Of a stretch of DNA of 64,000 nt, positions 1 to 11,870 are shown piece by piece. Below the pieces are notes generated by a model. It was not told the origin of the DNA. It did no database searches and worked only from the letters and a program-made list of their open reading frames with translations. Position 1 is the stretch's first letter. Each line of letters opens with the position of its first letter. Origin of the DNA: Megascapheus bottae (Eukaryota > Chordata > Mammalia > Rodentia > Geomyidae). The translations under genes were made by a program, and so were the position numbers. The stretch lies in assembly GCA_024803745.1 (NCBI GenBank), contig JANJXV010000154.1, forward strand, positions 1,178,001-1,242,000, in the 5' to 3' direction.

Positions 1-110
1 GGAGTTTCTGTCCTGGGCTGGATTTGAATTGTGATCCTCAGATCTCAAACTCCTGAGTAGCTAGGATGACAGTCTTGAGCTACCAGAACCTGGTTCCTTT
101 GCCTCTTTTA
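1..110 (-). mobile_element. B1-like SINE fragment
   Basis: Read on the minus strand, this is the B1-type arm of the local SINE family: the 'gtagctaggat' box and the 'gatcctcagatctca' box are both visible in reverse complement. It is cut by the window edge, so its A-rich end is not seen. Family recognition rests on similarity to the other copies in this window. Confidence 0.6.
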
Positions 111-1305
111 CCCTTTTTTTTGGCCCCAACACAGCCATTTTATCTACCTTCCTATGTTCTCTCCACCTGCCCCCAGACAGGGGTCTGACAGATGCTTTCC
201 ACCCACTTATTCATGTCCTCCTCTGTATTGGCTGACAGCTAAGACATGCACTCACTTGTCTGGATGCCAAACACAAAGCCATGTGATTGGTTCTCAGTCT
301 GGAACATCCTATCAGATTTATAGCTCCACAGAGGGTCAGGTTGATGCTCCTCTAGGGCTTCTTAAATTGTTCTCATATTAATCCACAACACGTTTGTCAT
401 CACTTGTCCAGCTAATTCATGGACTAAAGCAGCATTCCCTACAAACTTAGATCCCAATACCATGAGGACACTCAAGGGTGCATTAGGAGTGTGACCTGCA
501 GGTGGATGTGAGCCTGTCTAAGTTGGAGGGGATTTCTCCACCACAGAAAATGGAATACAAATTTAGAATCTGCTTTCATGAGGTGACAATCTCTGGCAGA
601 TGTTCTTATCAAATGTGGCACTGCCTACTTCCAGCTTAAAACATGGGTTGATGACCCAGCATAACAGTGAATGTATTCACCCCGGCCCAACACATAGGCT
701 GGGACCCTGAACTTTCAGGTAGCATTTGGCTTTGAAGGTCATGAGATCTTAGTCTACAAATGATGAGCCCCCTCCCGTGAGGCATAGCAAACGGAGCCAA
801 AGTGCAACCCAGTTAAGCACCAGATCAAGCTTCCCTTCTTCAGTAGGGTATGGTTTGAAAACTGTGCATAGCTTCTGTTTGAAGCCAGTCCAGAAAGGAA
901 AGTCCATGAAACTCTCATTTCCAGTTAACTGCCAAGGGGGTGGGGGAAGTCACAGGCTGGGGGATGCACAGGATGATCCATGGGCCCTGTGCAGCTACTG
1001 GGTCACCCCCTTCTGCATCTCAGCCTTTGGCTTTGAGCTCTGTGATCGTCAAGATGTGCACAGTCTGTACTCTGGCTGGCAGAAGAAAGGACCCTGGGAA
1101 GACAATTGTAGACCCTTTGTGAGTGTAGGATGGGGTAGGCTGGACACCCAGTCCAAGAGGAGCTAAAACTGGAGTCGAGGGGTGTGCAAGGAGTGGGTGT
1201 GAGGGTTGTGGGCAGTCACAGTCACGGCAGAGGTGGCTCTGTCTGTGGGGTGAGTGCCTCCCTGCAGGCACAGAACTGGACATATCAGAGATCCACATGA
1301 AAAGG
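111..1305. other. Non-genic stretch, nothing recognised
   Basis: No exon, repeat or RNA gene could be supported here. Short open frames exist, such as 777-1166 on the plus strand, but they show no domain, no low-complexity bias and no splice or promoter context. They are treated as chance. Confidence 0.5.
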
Positions 1306-1425
1306 AAAAGCTGGAAATGGCACTATGGTTCAAATGGTAGAGCATCAACCTTGAGCAAAAGAGCTCAGGGACAGTACCCAGGACCTGAGTTCAAGCCTCA
1401 TGACTGTAAAAGAAAAAGAACCAGG
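1306..1425 (+). mobile_element. ID-type SINE
   Basis: The core 'ggcactatggttcaaatgg' followed by 'gagctcagggacagt' and 'cctgagttcaagcc' matches the ID arm seen in complete copies at 9748-9925 and 12960-13135. It ends in an A-rich tail at about 1410-1425. Only the second (right) ID arm is present. Confidence 0.75.
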
Positions 1426-2639
1426 ACTATGAGAGGGAACCTGGTACTCTCTTGGTCTAATCAGACACAAGAAGAGGCCGGGATAGGCTGTGGAAAAACA
1501 CAGAGAACATCTTCCCCCAGCTCATCCTGTCCTTTATGCTGGGGCAGCAATGTAACTAGGGCTACGGTGAGATCATCGTCACCCCTGTGCTGCCATCTGA
1601 ATTGTAGGCCTCTGTCCTGGCATGGGGTGTCCTGATGGCTGAGCAGGTGCCCTAACCCTAGATGGAGAGCAGCCACTGACTGTGGTAGCTAAGGAGAGAT
1701 CTGTTCCATAGCTATCAGGCCACCCAGCATGGGAGCCATAACCACCCCTCACCCAGGTAGAGGCCAATGGTTTTCCAGGTGCTACTAACATTGCCCCACC
1801 CCTAGCTCTGGGTACACGTGACATTCCCTCCACAAGGAGCAGGACTAAGTGAAGGATCAGGAAGCTGCCTATGGGCTTCAGATGATGGCCAGGCTGGCAC
1901 TACAGATGGCCTCACTCTGTCACCACCTTCCCCTGCCTCCATCATTCCTCCATCATGCCTCTCTACCTCCCACCCATTAACCTTGGAAACCAATGAACTG
2001 GGCTCTCATCATTCCTCTCATCTCTTCACGCACCTTGCCATGCATCCATCCCTCTGTCACTTCCACCCCACACACATCCCACCACCAGCCACCCTGTAGC
2101 TTATGAGTATCCCAGAGGAAGCTCTTGGTGAAGGGTTTGTGACCACAAAACAGTTACTATCACCCGCTCCAGCCTGATCCACCACAAAATAAGAACAGCC
2201 AAGCAGGCACACACTGCAGCAGAGTTGCTCTGCTGCCACCCTGATTTCTTCATGGCCAGGACTTGGCTCTCCTCAGCCTCCCAGCTCAGTAACCAGAACA
2301 TTGTGCTTTCACAGAGCCATGGCTTCCAGTCTCCATGGACACAATGACATCAAGGTGATGCCAACTTCCCCATTTCTATATACTTCTAACTATGGGATGG
2401 GAGCTGAGGTTCTCTTCTGTGACTCCAACCGCTAAGAGGCTCATGCAGATTTCTATCCTTTGCTCATCATGGTGACTCTTTGGTTAACAAGTCACTGCTG
2501 GGCTTCCAGTTCACCACATATAGAACCCATACTCCAACACTTTTCTTAGAAGGACTGATGACTTTTAAATATTCTCTAGTTTTAAATTTCTAGTTCCTTC
2601 TCTCTTTCATTTATATATTTCCCTTCCTCACATACTTCC
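1426..2639. other. Non-genic stretch, nothing recognised
   Basis: GC-richer than the rest of the window, with short open frames on both strands but no recognisable domain, CpG-island character or repeat. It could hold an unrecognised exon of a host gene; the sequence alone does not show one. Confidence 0.45.
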
Positions 2640-2880
2640 CTTTTTTTAACTTCCTTCTTTCATTCCTGGCCTTGAACTCAAGACCTGGAGCTTTTTCTTA
2701 GCTTTTCTTTGCTCAAGGTAGCACTCTAGCTCTTGAGCCACAGCTCTACTTCAATCTTTGTTCTTGCTCTAAACTGGGAGTATGAGTCTCATGCATTTTT
2801 CCCTTTGCTGGGTTGGTTTTAAACCACAATACTAAGATCAGGATCCTGAATATGCCTCGGATTACAGGTTTTATCTAATC
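2640..2880 (-). mobile_element. B1/ID composite SINE
   Basis: In reverse complement this shows a B1 arm (remnant of the 'cctgtaatcc' box at about 2860-2875), then an ID arm ('gtggctcaagagctagagtgct' type) and a tail ending at the T-rich run near 2640. It is fairly diverged. Confidence 0.7.
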
Positions 2881-3819
2881 AAAACAAATTCCTGATTTCT
2901 TTTTTAGACATAATTAGTTCTTTCAGGTGAGCCACCAGCCACTCATGCAAGAGCATTGCAGGATCCCAGCATTCATCTTGTCTCCAGTCTTATTCCATCC
3001 ATCTCACAATGGTCATCTAAAACACCCTGCTGCATGCCTGAAGTCGCAAGGAACGTTCTCAACGCCATGAGAATCCCCCTTAAGCTCTGCCTCAGACAAG
3101 CCCAGCCCCCATCCCACTTCCACATGAGCATTTGATTAGGAGAAATTTCCTGAGTACATCATCATCTTTTCCTCACCATTCAAATTTCATCTTTGGAGTC
3201 ATTTCTCCCAGACAAAGAGGAACATGATCCATGGTTTGATAGCAGCTCCAGCTTCATAGTCCCAGCCACCAACACACCCCCATTACCCTGCCAGACACCT
3301 GAATTCAAGGACAATGTTTTCACTACCCCTGACTCTTATCAAATGTTTTAACTTATACAGTGCATTAAAATAATTTTACTAAATGGAATAAACACATGGC
3401 ATCAAGCTTCAGAATCTTTGCACCTGAACTTTTAGTGAATCACAGACACACCAGCATTTCTGTAGCCAACAGAAATCTTAGCTTTGAGATTTCAGCATTC
3501 CTGGTATCCAAGTTTGGATGTGCTTACACTGCCCTTAATGGGGCACTTCAATCACACAATCCCACAACAATCACTGTCATTTGACATTCACTGGTAGGTG
3601 GTGCTAGGAAAAAGACTGATGTGCCAACTCCATGCTGGCTTGACCTATGCCATCTTCAAACCTGGAGCAAGTGGGGCTCCTCTCTCCATGACACCTTTTG
3701 TCTACTACCCCAGGAGGACCTTTACCTTGAGACAAAATTATGAAGACTATCTCTACCAGCAAAGATTCCAGTGAGATGTGCCTACATGGATAAAGCTAAA
3801 ATCTCACTAAAGTGAGGTT
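2881..3819. other. Non-genic stretch, nothing recognised
   Basis: AT-rich sequence with no supported gene or repeat. A 62-codon open frame at 3396-3584 has no recognisable features and is not called. Confidence 0.5.
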
Positions 3820-4050
3820 GTTGGCAGTGCTGGAGCCTGAACTCAGGGCCTGGGCACTAAGCATTTGTACTCAAGCCTAGCCCTTTACCACTTGAGCCCA
3901 AATTCCATTCCCAGCTGTTTTTATTTTTGGTAGTAAGAATCTATCAGACTTTCCTGTTCTAGGTGACTTGGAACTTCCATACTCAGATCTCAGCCTCGTG
4001 ACCAGCCTGGATTAAAAGTGTGGATCAGCCATGCGCCACACCTGAGGACT
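3820..4050 (-). mobile_element. B1/ID composite SINE
   Basis: Reverse complement gives a B1 arm ('gaggctgagatctgag' remnant near 3985-3995) followed by an ID arm with 'caagtggtaaagggctag' and 'caggccctgagttcagg'. Same family as the copies at 9421-9655 and 11608-11870. Confidence 0.75.
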
Positions 4051-4431
4051 TTTGCCAGCACATTTTTTCCCAAAAATTAGAAGAGGAAGATGTGGGAGGG
4101 TTGGGCTCATCCTGCCCTGCATATGAATGAGAGCATCAGCGCCTGAACTTCATTCCCTGTTGTAGGCTGCTGGAGGAAAAGGAAGCAAATAGGCACAGGC
4201 TGGCAGCAGATGCCACAGAACAACTTTTGACCAAGACTCCCAGAGCAGACCTCAGAATCGATGACAGAGTTGGATCTACCCAGTAACAGAGGCAGTGGTG
4301 ACACCTGAAACTGCGCGTTTGAGCCTTTGCTGCTAGTAAACAGGGCCACCTATGTCTCAATGAGAAAGGTGAGATTTTGGTGGAGAAGTTGAGATTAAAC
4401 ATTATGTATCATGCCAGAAGACAGACTATGA
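4051..4431. other. Non-genic stretch, nothing recognised
   Basis: Two overlapping minus-strand open frames of 80-88 codons occur here but have no domain signature. No repeat could be named. Confidence 0.45.
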
Positions 4432-5303
4432 GGGGTCTTTTATTATTCCAAGTGAAATTTTGGATTTCCTCTTCTGTTTCTTTAAAGAATGACATTGGGA
4501 TATTGATGAATATTGCACTGAATTTGTAGATAGTCCCTATCAAGATTGCCATTTTTACAATATTACTTTTTCCAAACCAGGAGCATAGGTTTTTGCATTT
4601 CCTCAGTTCTGCGTTAATTTCCTTCTCCAGAGTCTATAGTTCCATCAAAAAGGTGCTTTACATTCTAAGTTAATTCCTAGGTATTTTATTTTCTTTGATA
4701 GCAAAATGAGTTGCTATCCTGATTCTTGCCTCATTCCTCTCATTTGTTGGCATATAGGAAGGCAGTTGACATTGAGGGTTAATTTTATACCCTGCTACCT
4801 TACCAAAGTTTTATATCAGCTCAAGCAGCTTCGGAGTAGAGTCTATAGGGTTCTTTAAATACAGAATCATGTCATCTGTAAGGAGAGAAAGTTTCAGTTC
4901 CTCTTTCCCTTTTCCTCCTCACTCCAGTTAGAATGGCCAACATCCAGAAATCTAATAACTTATGCTGGAGGGGATGTGGCCAGGAGGGATCACTACTACA
5001 CTGCTGGTGGGATTGCAAACTCGTTCAACCACTATGGAAAGCACTATGGCAGTATCCCAAAAAGACTAAACATAGAGCTCCCCTGTGATCCAGCAATTTC
5101 ACTACTTGACAATCGTCCAGATAGGACACACTAAATTCACTAGAACAATAACATTTATCACAGCACTATTTACTATAACAAAGTTATGGAACCAACCCAG
5201 ATGCCCGTCAGTTGATGAGTAGATCAAATATGGTGTTTTTACACAATGGAATTCTGTGCTTCTGTCAGAAAGAATGACATAGACGAATTTGTAAGGAAAT
5301 AGA
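4432..5303 (+). mobile_element. Inverted (twin-primed) L1 ORF2 fragment
   Basis: Two pieces of L1 ORF2 lie in opposite orientation. Bases 4432-4917 match the minus-strand ORF2 of the array to the right (the FIWN motif region back to the FADD region). Bases 4918-5303 match the same ORF2 on the plus strand, from the 'LTPVRMA' region through the Cys-rich C-terminus towards the ORF2 end. An inverted 5' piece joined to a direct 3' piece is the known product of twin priming. No open frame survives. It is more diverged from the array units than they are from one another, so it is an older, independent insertion. Confidence 0.8.
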
Positions 5304-5337
5304 AAGACTGTAAAGTTTAGAAATTAGTTTCTGTCTC

Positions 5338-5533
5338 CTTCTCTCTCTCCTTCTCTATCTCTGTAAAATTTAGAAGTTCCTGTTTCTCTCTCTTTTCTCT
5401 CTTTCTCTCTCTCTTTCTGTCTCTCTCTTTCTGTCTCTCTCTTTCTGTCTCTCTCTGTCTCTCTCTGTCTCTCTCTCTCTGTCTCTCTCTGTCTCTCTCT
5501 CTGTCTCTCTCTCTCTCTGTCTCTCTCTCTCTG

Positions 5534-5600
<67 letters not shown>
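5338..5600. repeat. (TC)n / (TCTCTG)n microsatellite
   Basis: An almost pure polypyrimidine tract on the plus strand, with interspersed G in CTCTCTGT-type repeats. The long Arg/Glu open frames on the minus strand are the translation of GAGAGA and are not genes. It lies against the A-rich end of the ID SINE at 5601-5775, and may have grown from that tail. Confidence 0.95.
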
Positions 5601-5603
<3 letters not shown>

Positions 5604-5775
5604 ATCCTTAGGCTTGAACTCAGGGCCTGAGCTACTTTTGCTCAAGGTTAGCACTCTACCATTTGAACAACAGTGCTGCTTCTGGCTTGCTCTTTTCACG
5701 TAGTATTGAGGAATCTAACCCAGGCCTTCATCCTTGATAGGTTAGCACTCTACCACTAAGCCACACAGTCAGCTT
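5601..5775 (-). mobile_element. ID-dimer SINE
   Basis: Reverse complement shows the two-arm ID structure: the first arm ending in a 'gtagtggtagagtgct' type box near 5740-5760 and the second arm with 'tcaaatggtagagtgcta' and 'caggccctgagttcaagc'. Its tail side touches the (TC)n tract. Confidence 0.8.
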
Positions 5776-5799
5776 TTAGAGGTTCCTGACAAAGGTTTT

Positions 5800-7992
5800 C
5801 CTACATGCTATTATTTCTTCTGTGAGTGCTCTTAATGCTTGCTGAAGGTTGACTTTGTTTAGAAGACTTACCCTAATGCTCCCATATACAGAGATTCTAT
5901 ATATAGCTAAATGTTTTTCATTACTCAGAATTTCTCTATTGTGTATGTTCTGAAATGTACTGAAGACTGACTTCTGATTAAAAGTCATTGCACATTTGTT
6001 CTATTCATTAGTTTTCTTTTCTTCTATGGGAATCAGGTTTGTGATGAACACAGAAGTATGCCTTCCAGGTCAAACACTTTCCACATTTGTAATATTCATA
6101 AGGTTTTTCTCTCCTATGTGCATTTTATACTTAGTCATGCGTTCATGATGGATTTTTCATATTCTTATATTCATACGATTTTTATCCTGTGTCTGTGTGG
6201 TATCATGCAAACTCAACTATGAGTTCTTCAAAAAAATTTCCCTTTCATTTTATTCATAGGATTCTATCCTGTGGGTGTTTAGTGATAAATCTTGACTTGT
6301 GCCTTCTGGGGAAAAGACTGAACATTTGCTACATTCATTAAGGGTTTTATCTTGTGTTGGTTCTGTGACACAAGCTGAGTTTTCTTCCACAGACTAAAAA
6401 GTCTTTCCTTTTTATTACATTGCTAAGGCTTCTCATATGTGTGAACTCTCTTACGCTTCCTGAAGGGTGAATACTGCACGAAAGACTTTCAACTTTGGTT
6501 ATATTCCTAAGGTTTCTAATATGTGTGAATTCTGTTATGCCTCCTGTAATGTGACTTCCATCTGAAGTTCTTACCACATTTGATGCACTCGTACAGTTTC
6601 TCTCCTGTGTGTGTTCTCTGATGCAATTTGAGGGAAGACTTCCATTTGAAAGACATTCCACATCGGTTACCTTCATAAGGTTTTTCTCCTGTTTGAATTG
6701 TCTTATGCATGTTGAGGTTTGGCTTCTGTGTGAAGGACTTTTCACATATGTTACACTCATTAGGTGTTTCTCCTGAGTATATTCTCTGATGAACATGGAG
6801 TTTTACCTTCCATTTGAAAGACTTTCCGCATTCACTACATGCATAAGTTTTCTCTCCTGTGTGTGTTCTATTATGCCCATCAAGATATGACTTCCACTTG
6901 AAGGTCTTTCCACATTTGTTGCACACATAAGGTTTCTCTCCTGTGTGTGTTCTTTGATGCAATTTGAGGGAAGATTTCTGTCGGAAAGACTTTACACATT
7001 GGTTACATTCATAAGGTTTCACTCCTGTGTGTATTCTCTGATGAACACGAAGTTTTCCCTTCCCTTGGAAAGACTTTCCACATTCATTACACTTATAAGA
7101 TTTCTCTCCTGTGTGTGTTATTTGATGAACTCGAAGGTGTATCTTCTGGGTGAAAGACTTTTCACATTTGTTACATTCATAAGGTTTCTCTTCTGTGTGT
7201 CTTCTCTGGTGCAAAGTGAGGTATGATTTCAGTCTAAAAGTCTTCCCACATTTATCCCATTAATAAGATTTCTCTTCTGTGTGAGATCTCTGATGTGTGC
7301 TGAGAGCTGAATTCTGGGCAGAAATTTTATTACGTTCCTCATATTCATAAGGTTTGTCTTCTCTTGGAGATCGAGGTTGGAGCGTCAGGTCTGACTTCTC
7401 AGAAATTAATTTTCACACTTGACGTACGCATCACATATCTCAGGATATTTGCTCTGAGGTATTGTAAGGCGTATTTCATTACTGAAAGATTTCTCACATT
7501 CACTACATATATGAGGAGTCTCTCCTGTGTACATTTTCGGATGTGTAGTGATGGTCGGTGTTAAGTACAATATTTTTCATCACACAGTACATTTAGCAGT
7601 TTTCCTCCCTCCCTGAAGAATTTCTTGGGCAGGGAGAACAGAATTTTGATACTGCAGATCTTTTGGACTGTCACAATCATGAATAAAATGCTCTGAATAT
7701 CCGATGGATTTTTTAAGAACAGGAGACATACGAGATCTATATGCAGTATGCATCTCATCAGGCTTAGGAGACAGAAGCATGTTCTGACACTTTATGAACT
7801 CCTCAGTCCTCACCCCTAAGTTGTTACCGTTATTACTAATCAGCTCTGGATTATGTGTAGAGCTCAAATTTAAAGTTGTTGCAAATCTCACGTTTTCCTC
7901 CACTTCGATACTACTTGCAACTGCTACTTCACAAAGACATTCATGTGGACTTTCCTGGCATGTCTTGAACACATTTTCCATTACCTGGACAT
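5800..7992 (-). pseudogene. Zinc-finger exon of the KRAB-ZNF pseudogene
   Basis: The acceptor 'cattttag' precedes the exon at 7992. The spacer is open from 7992 to about 7580, then a TGA TGA pair interrupts a degenerate first finger. A TAA near 7262 interrupts a later one. From 7262 to 6516 the frame is open except at that TAA and encodes C2H2 fingers joined by TGEKPY-type linkers. Counting from 7214: fingers 1-4 and 8 have all ligands; finger 5 ends in Tyr instead of His; finger 6 ends in Gln instead of His; finger 7 starts with Gly instead of Cys. Finger-like linker remnants continue in shifted frames down to about 5800. The pattern is C2H2 decay across the whole exon. Confidence 0.85.
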
Positions 7993-8404
7993 CTAAAATG
8001 AGTCATAGAAAAAAAGACACAAACATACATGAGATACAAATATTCCTTACTGTAAAGGTAATGACTTTACTTTCCCATCCTAAGTGTTAGATATTTTAAA
8101 ATATAAAAGTGGAAATTGATTTGTGAGAAATATATGCTTTTCTCCCTAACCTATTAAGAAAATGATATTTTACAATGACCAATAATGTTTTTCTGTGTTT
8201 TAGTTCTCTTTTTATATCACAGGAAATATTTATTGAAATTACCCATCTATGTATTGCTACAGTTTTAAGCTGAATACTACCTATAATATACCTGCAGCTG
8301 TTTTTTTTGAAATACTGTTTTGTTTATACATTGAGGAATAGCTGCCTTTCTTTTATTTTTGAGAAATACTCTAAATATTGTGCTGTTTTGCATCTTTTTA
8401 AAAC
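7993..8404. other. Intron sequence, AT-rich, nothing recognised
   Basis: Lies between the zinc-finger and KRAB-B-like exons. No repeat family or RNA gene could be named. Confidence 0.5.
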
Positions 8405-8436
<32 letters not shown>

Positions 8437-8590
8437 GTAGTTCATAGGCCTCGGTCCTGTCCCTGAACACTTCAGCAGAAGACTATAACCCCTATCCTTG
8501 AGCTACAGCCCCACTTCCTGTTTTCTAGACTTAACTACTTATAAGAGTCTCAGGTCCTGAGTACCAGATTGGATTACCTTACCCAGTTTC
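8405..8590 (-). mobile_element. B1/ID composite SINE
   Basis: T-rich run at 8405-8438 (the tail in reverse), then reverse-complement ID arm and B1 arm. The copy is diverged and the B1 arm ends near 8590. Confidence 0.65.
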
Positions 8591-8919
8591 AATGCTGTTT
8601 GCTTATTAACCATTAAGTGAGGAACACGAATTTTTTCTAGATTCAGCGGCCACAAGTTTGGTTTATATGTCTGTTTGCCTTTGATCCAAGCAAGAACGAT
8701 TCTTGAGAGTAAGGTCTTACACCTATATCCCTTCAGTTACAACTTCTCACTAAAGTCTCAATTTAGGTATTTGTGGGAATTTTGAAATTTATTTCTTTCC
8801 ATTTGAAGTCTTATAAAAATTCCTTTTCTAACACTCCTGTCCCTCAGAACCATGGAAGACCAGAAAATCCCCAGCTCATTGTCTAGTTAATTTTCTTATG
8901 TTGCTTGAAACTTTGTTGT

Positions 8920-9105
8920 TTTTTTTTCCTTCCATTCCTGGGTTTGAACTTAGGACCTAACCACTGTCCTTGGGTTTTCTCAAGACTAGTACCCTACCAA
9001 TGAATTCATTACTTCTGGCTTTTTCTATGTATGTTGTAATAAGTAATAAAACCTGTGTCTTTGTGCATGCTAGGCAAGCACTCTACCACTAGGCTCAATT
9101 TCTGG
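8920..9105 (-). mobile_element. ID-dimer SINE
   Basis: T-run at 8921-8930 followed in reverse complement by the second ID arm, an A-rich linker and the first arm with the 'gtggtagagtgcttgcctag' box at about 9070-9090. Confidence 0.75.
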
Positions 9106-9242
9106 TGGAAACGTCTGGTTTTGAATACCAGTCTCTTCCTACCAGCATAAAGATATTATCCTTATCAGAGAATAATGCCCTGACATTTTTCTTGTTTGCT
9201 CAATCATTTATAGTCTTAGTTTTAAAGAAATGAAAGAATGAT

Positions 9243-9245
9243 ATT

Positions 9246-9283
<38 letters not shown>

Positions 9284-9308
9284 TTTCCTTCCTTCCCTCT
9301 TTCTTCTC

Positions 9309-9356
<48 letters not shown>

Positions 9357-9360
9357 TCCT

Positions 9361-9420
<60 letters not shown>
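9243..9420. repeat. (TTTC)n microsatellite
   Basis: About 178 bp of TTTC repeats with a short TTCC/TCTC interruption near 9281-9312. Both strands give artefactual open frames (Lys-Lys-Glu-Arg or Phe-Leu-Ser repeats). It directly precedes a SINE in reverse orientation and may derive from its A-rich tail. Confidence 0.95.
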
Positions 9421-9655
9421 GTTTTGCAGTCATTGGGACTTGAATTCTAGACCTGGCTGTTCTTCCTGAGCTCTTCAACTAAAGGCTACTGCCCTATGTC
9501 TTTAGACTCAACCCCACTTCCCATTTTCTATTGGTTCATTGGAGAGAAGAGTCTAAGGTGTTTTTGTGATAGGTCAGTCTTTGAACCTTGATCCTCAGAT
9601 CTCAGCCTCCTAAGTAGCTAGGATTACAGGCATGAGCCACGGGCTCATGGCTTTC
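9421..9655 (-). mobile_element. B1/ID composite SINE
   Basis: Well preserved. In reverse complement the B1 arm shows the 'gtggctcatgcctgtaatcc' box (about 9617-9650) and the 'gatctgaggatcaagg' box (about 9588-9603). The ID arm follows down to 9421. Confidence 0.85.
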
Positions 9656-9747
9656 TCATTTTATTTTGTTTCACAGTGATTTCTACAGAGAAATCTAACT
9701 TTAACTCTACTGCCACATAGAATTCATCATATCACCCTATGATTCTT

Positions 9748-9925
9748 GGTGCCGGGGGTTTGGGCTAGCATGCACAAAGACCTGGTTCAGTTCCTTGGTA
9801 CTACATACAAAGAAAAAGCCAGAAGTGGTGCTATGACTCAAGAAGTAGAGAGATAGCCTTGAGAAAACCCAAGGATCATGCTCAGGCCCTGAGACCAAGC
9901 ATAGGATTGGGAAAACAAAATGATT
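9748..9925 (+). mobile_element. ID-dimer SINE
   Basis: Plus-strand first arm from 'ggtgccgggggtttgggct' through the 'tactacatacaaagaaaaag' linker, then the second arm 'ccagaagtggtgctatgact' to an A-rich end at about 9920. It lies in the intron between the zinc-finger and KRAB-B-like exons. Confidence 0.8.
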
Positions 9926-10064
9926 CTTGATTCATTCACAAAGAATTCCATAGGTTCCACACAGGATTTAGGGTAACTAAGAATATTATTGCTCAGTACA
10001 TCACAACATGAACTTACCAATGGGGCTCAGGCTCCAACATCAATGTGAAGATGCATTCACTCAC

Positions 10065-10154
10065 CTGTGATATTCTTGTCAGAGGAATTTCCTATCCAGA
10101 GTTCTGCACAGTGCTCTAGCTTGTCAATTAATACAGGTTTGGGAACACAGGGCC
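10065..10154 (-). pseudogene. KRAB-B-like exon of the KRAB-ZNF pseudogene
   Basis: A 90-bp exon bounded by acceptor 'tttacag' and donor 'gtgag' on the minus strand. In the phase left by the KRAB-A exon it reads Gly-Pro-Cys-Val-Pro-Lys-Pro-Val-Leu-Ile-Asp-Lys-Leu-Glu and continues without a stop. This resembles a KRAB B box (Lys-Pro-x-Leu-Ile-x-x-Leu-Glu), although the usual Glu-Pro-Trp at its end is replaced by Glu-Leu-Trp. Confidence 0.75.
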
Positions 10155-10329
10155 CTGTAAATAAGAAACAGTAGAGAATTATTGCTTATGCTGTGTCATC
10201 ATTGCTTTAAGTTCGCAGACATCCTACTCACAGGTTATCTATTAAATCTTTTTTCTCATTTCTCACTGGCTCCATGGTTGACTTTTTCCCACCTCTGGAT
10301 TCATTTTGTATGGCATAAACTTAGCTGTC

Positions 10330-10440
10330 TTGCTCAAGGCTAGAAAAATACCAGTTTGAGTCCCAGCTCCACTTACATGCATAGGTCTTCATGCATGCTA
10401 GGCAAGCACTCAACCACAAAGTCAAACTCTTGACACTCCA
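10330..10440 (-). mobile_element. ID-type SINE fragment
   Basis: Reverse complement gives the 'gtggttgagtgcttgcctag' box (about 10400-10425) and part of the second arm. It lies in the intron between the KRAB-B-like and KRAB-A exons. Confidence 0.65.
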
Positions 10441-10442
10441 CT

Positions 10443-10582
10443 AACATTTTTGAGGGGTTACTTGGAGTTATAGAGTTTCATGGCAATTTTTATGCCATTG
10501 CTGGCTTCAAATTAGAATTCTTAGATTTCTTCCTCCTGAATATTTTAAGATTACAGGCATGAAACATTGCACCTAGTGCCAG
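10443..10582 (-). mobile_element. B1-like SINE arm
   Basis: Diverged B1 arm in reverse complement, with the 'catgcctgtaatctt' box at about 10545-10565. It sits right beside the ID fragment and may be the same or a nested insertion. Confidence 0.55.
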
Positions 10583-10831
10583 GTTTCCATTATAAACTCA
10601 CTGTTTAGTGATTTGTAGATCCTATTTCCAATAATGATATATATTCTATTCTGGATGGTTTATCCACTTACAATTACTGTGTAAGTTTGGAATGTCGTCT
10701 CCATTAGAGGAAACATAATTTAGAACTGTTCTCAAAGTATCCTGAAGGTATCCTGAAGAATGAGTACAAAATTACCTTAGGTTTTCTTTACAAAGTAATG
10801 ATACTTCTCAGGGCCTGGAATCTTTCATTTA

Positions 10832-11071
<240 letters not shown>

Positions 11072-11164
11072 TTAGCACTGAGTTATAAACACACCATGTC
11101 TGGAATTTTATTCTTTTTTTGTTGGAATTGTATTCCTTTACTTAAATCTTTAGACTTACATGAA

Positions 11165-11395
11165 ATATTGACCTGAAAAGCTTAGGGATGGTGCCTAGGC
11201 CCAGAGTTCAAGTCCCAAGACCCACAAAAAAATAAAAAGGCAAGCCAGGTGTTGGTGGCTCACGCCTGTCATCCTAGCTACTCAGGAGACTGAGATCTGA
11301 GGAACATGGTTTCAAAGCCAGCCTGGCACAAAATTCCATGAGACTCCTTTCCAATTACCCACCATAAAATGTTTAATGGCTTGTGGCATATCATG
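11165..11395 (+). mobile_element. SINE pair: ID tail followed by B1 arm
   Basis: Bases 11165-11240 are the 3' end of an ID arm with an A-rich tail. Bases 11241-11395 are a plus-strand B1 arm with 'ggtggctcacgcctgtcatc' and 'gaggaacatggtttcaaagc'. It lies upstream of the KRAB-A exon. Confidence 0.75.
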
Positions 11396-11607
11396 GTAGA
11401 GCAATTGTGGTATCGACAGAAATAAGTTGGGGGAGTAGATTTAGGTTATAAATGGAATTATTCCATTGAAAAGGAACTACATTATATGATGACATATGCT
11501 GATACTGAGAGAATATTGCAAAATCTTAGGGTATCAAGTAATAATACTGTGAAGTACACCCAGAATGTTAATGTTCTATGTCTGGCATAATAATCACTTG
11601 GGGAAGA

Positions 11608-11870
11608 AACTATTTTTTCTTTTTTTTTTTTGGCTGGGGGATTTGTAAGGCTTGAACTCTGGGCCTGGGCAATGTTCCTGAGCTCTTCAACTCAAGGCTA
11701 TCACCCTACCTATGAAGCCACAGTGCCATTTCCCATATTCTAGTGGTTAACTGTCGATGAGAGTCTCATAGACTTTCTAATGCCCAGGCTGGCTTTGAAC
11801 CAAATCTTTAGATATCAGCCTGATATCTGAGTAGCTAGGATTACAGGTAGAATTCACTGCACCTGGCAAG
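11608..11870 (-). mobile_element. B1/ID composite SINE
   Basis: Complete composite in reverse: tail at 11608-11631 (T-rich), ID arm to about 11745, B1 arm with the 'gcagtgaattctacctgtaa' box ending near 11868. Confidence 0.8.

Noticed and set aside
777..1166. 129-codon plus-strand open frame
   Set aside because: No domain, no homology I recognise, no splice or promoter context. The length is within chance for this base composition.
5317..5699. Minus-strand open frames made of Arg-Glu repeats
   Set aside because: They are the translation of the GAGAGA microsatellite and a SINE, not a gene.
9200..9478. Open frames of Lys-Glu-Arg or Phe-Leu-Ser repeats
   Set aside because: Translation of the (TTTC)n tract on either strand.
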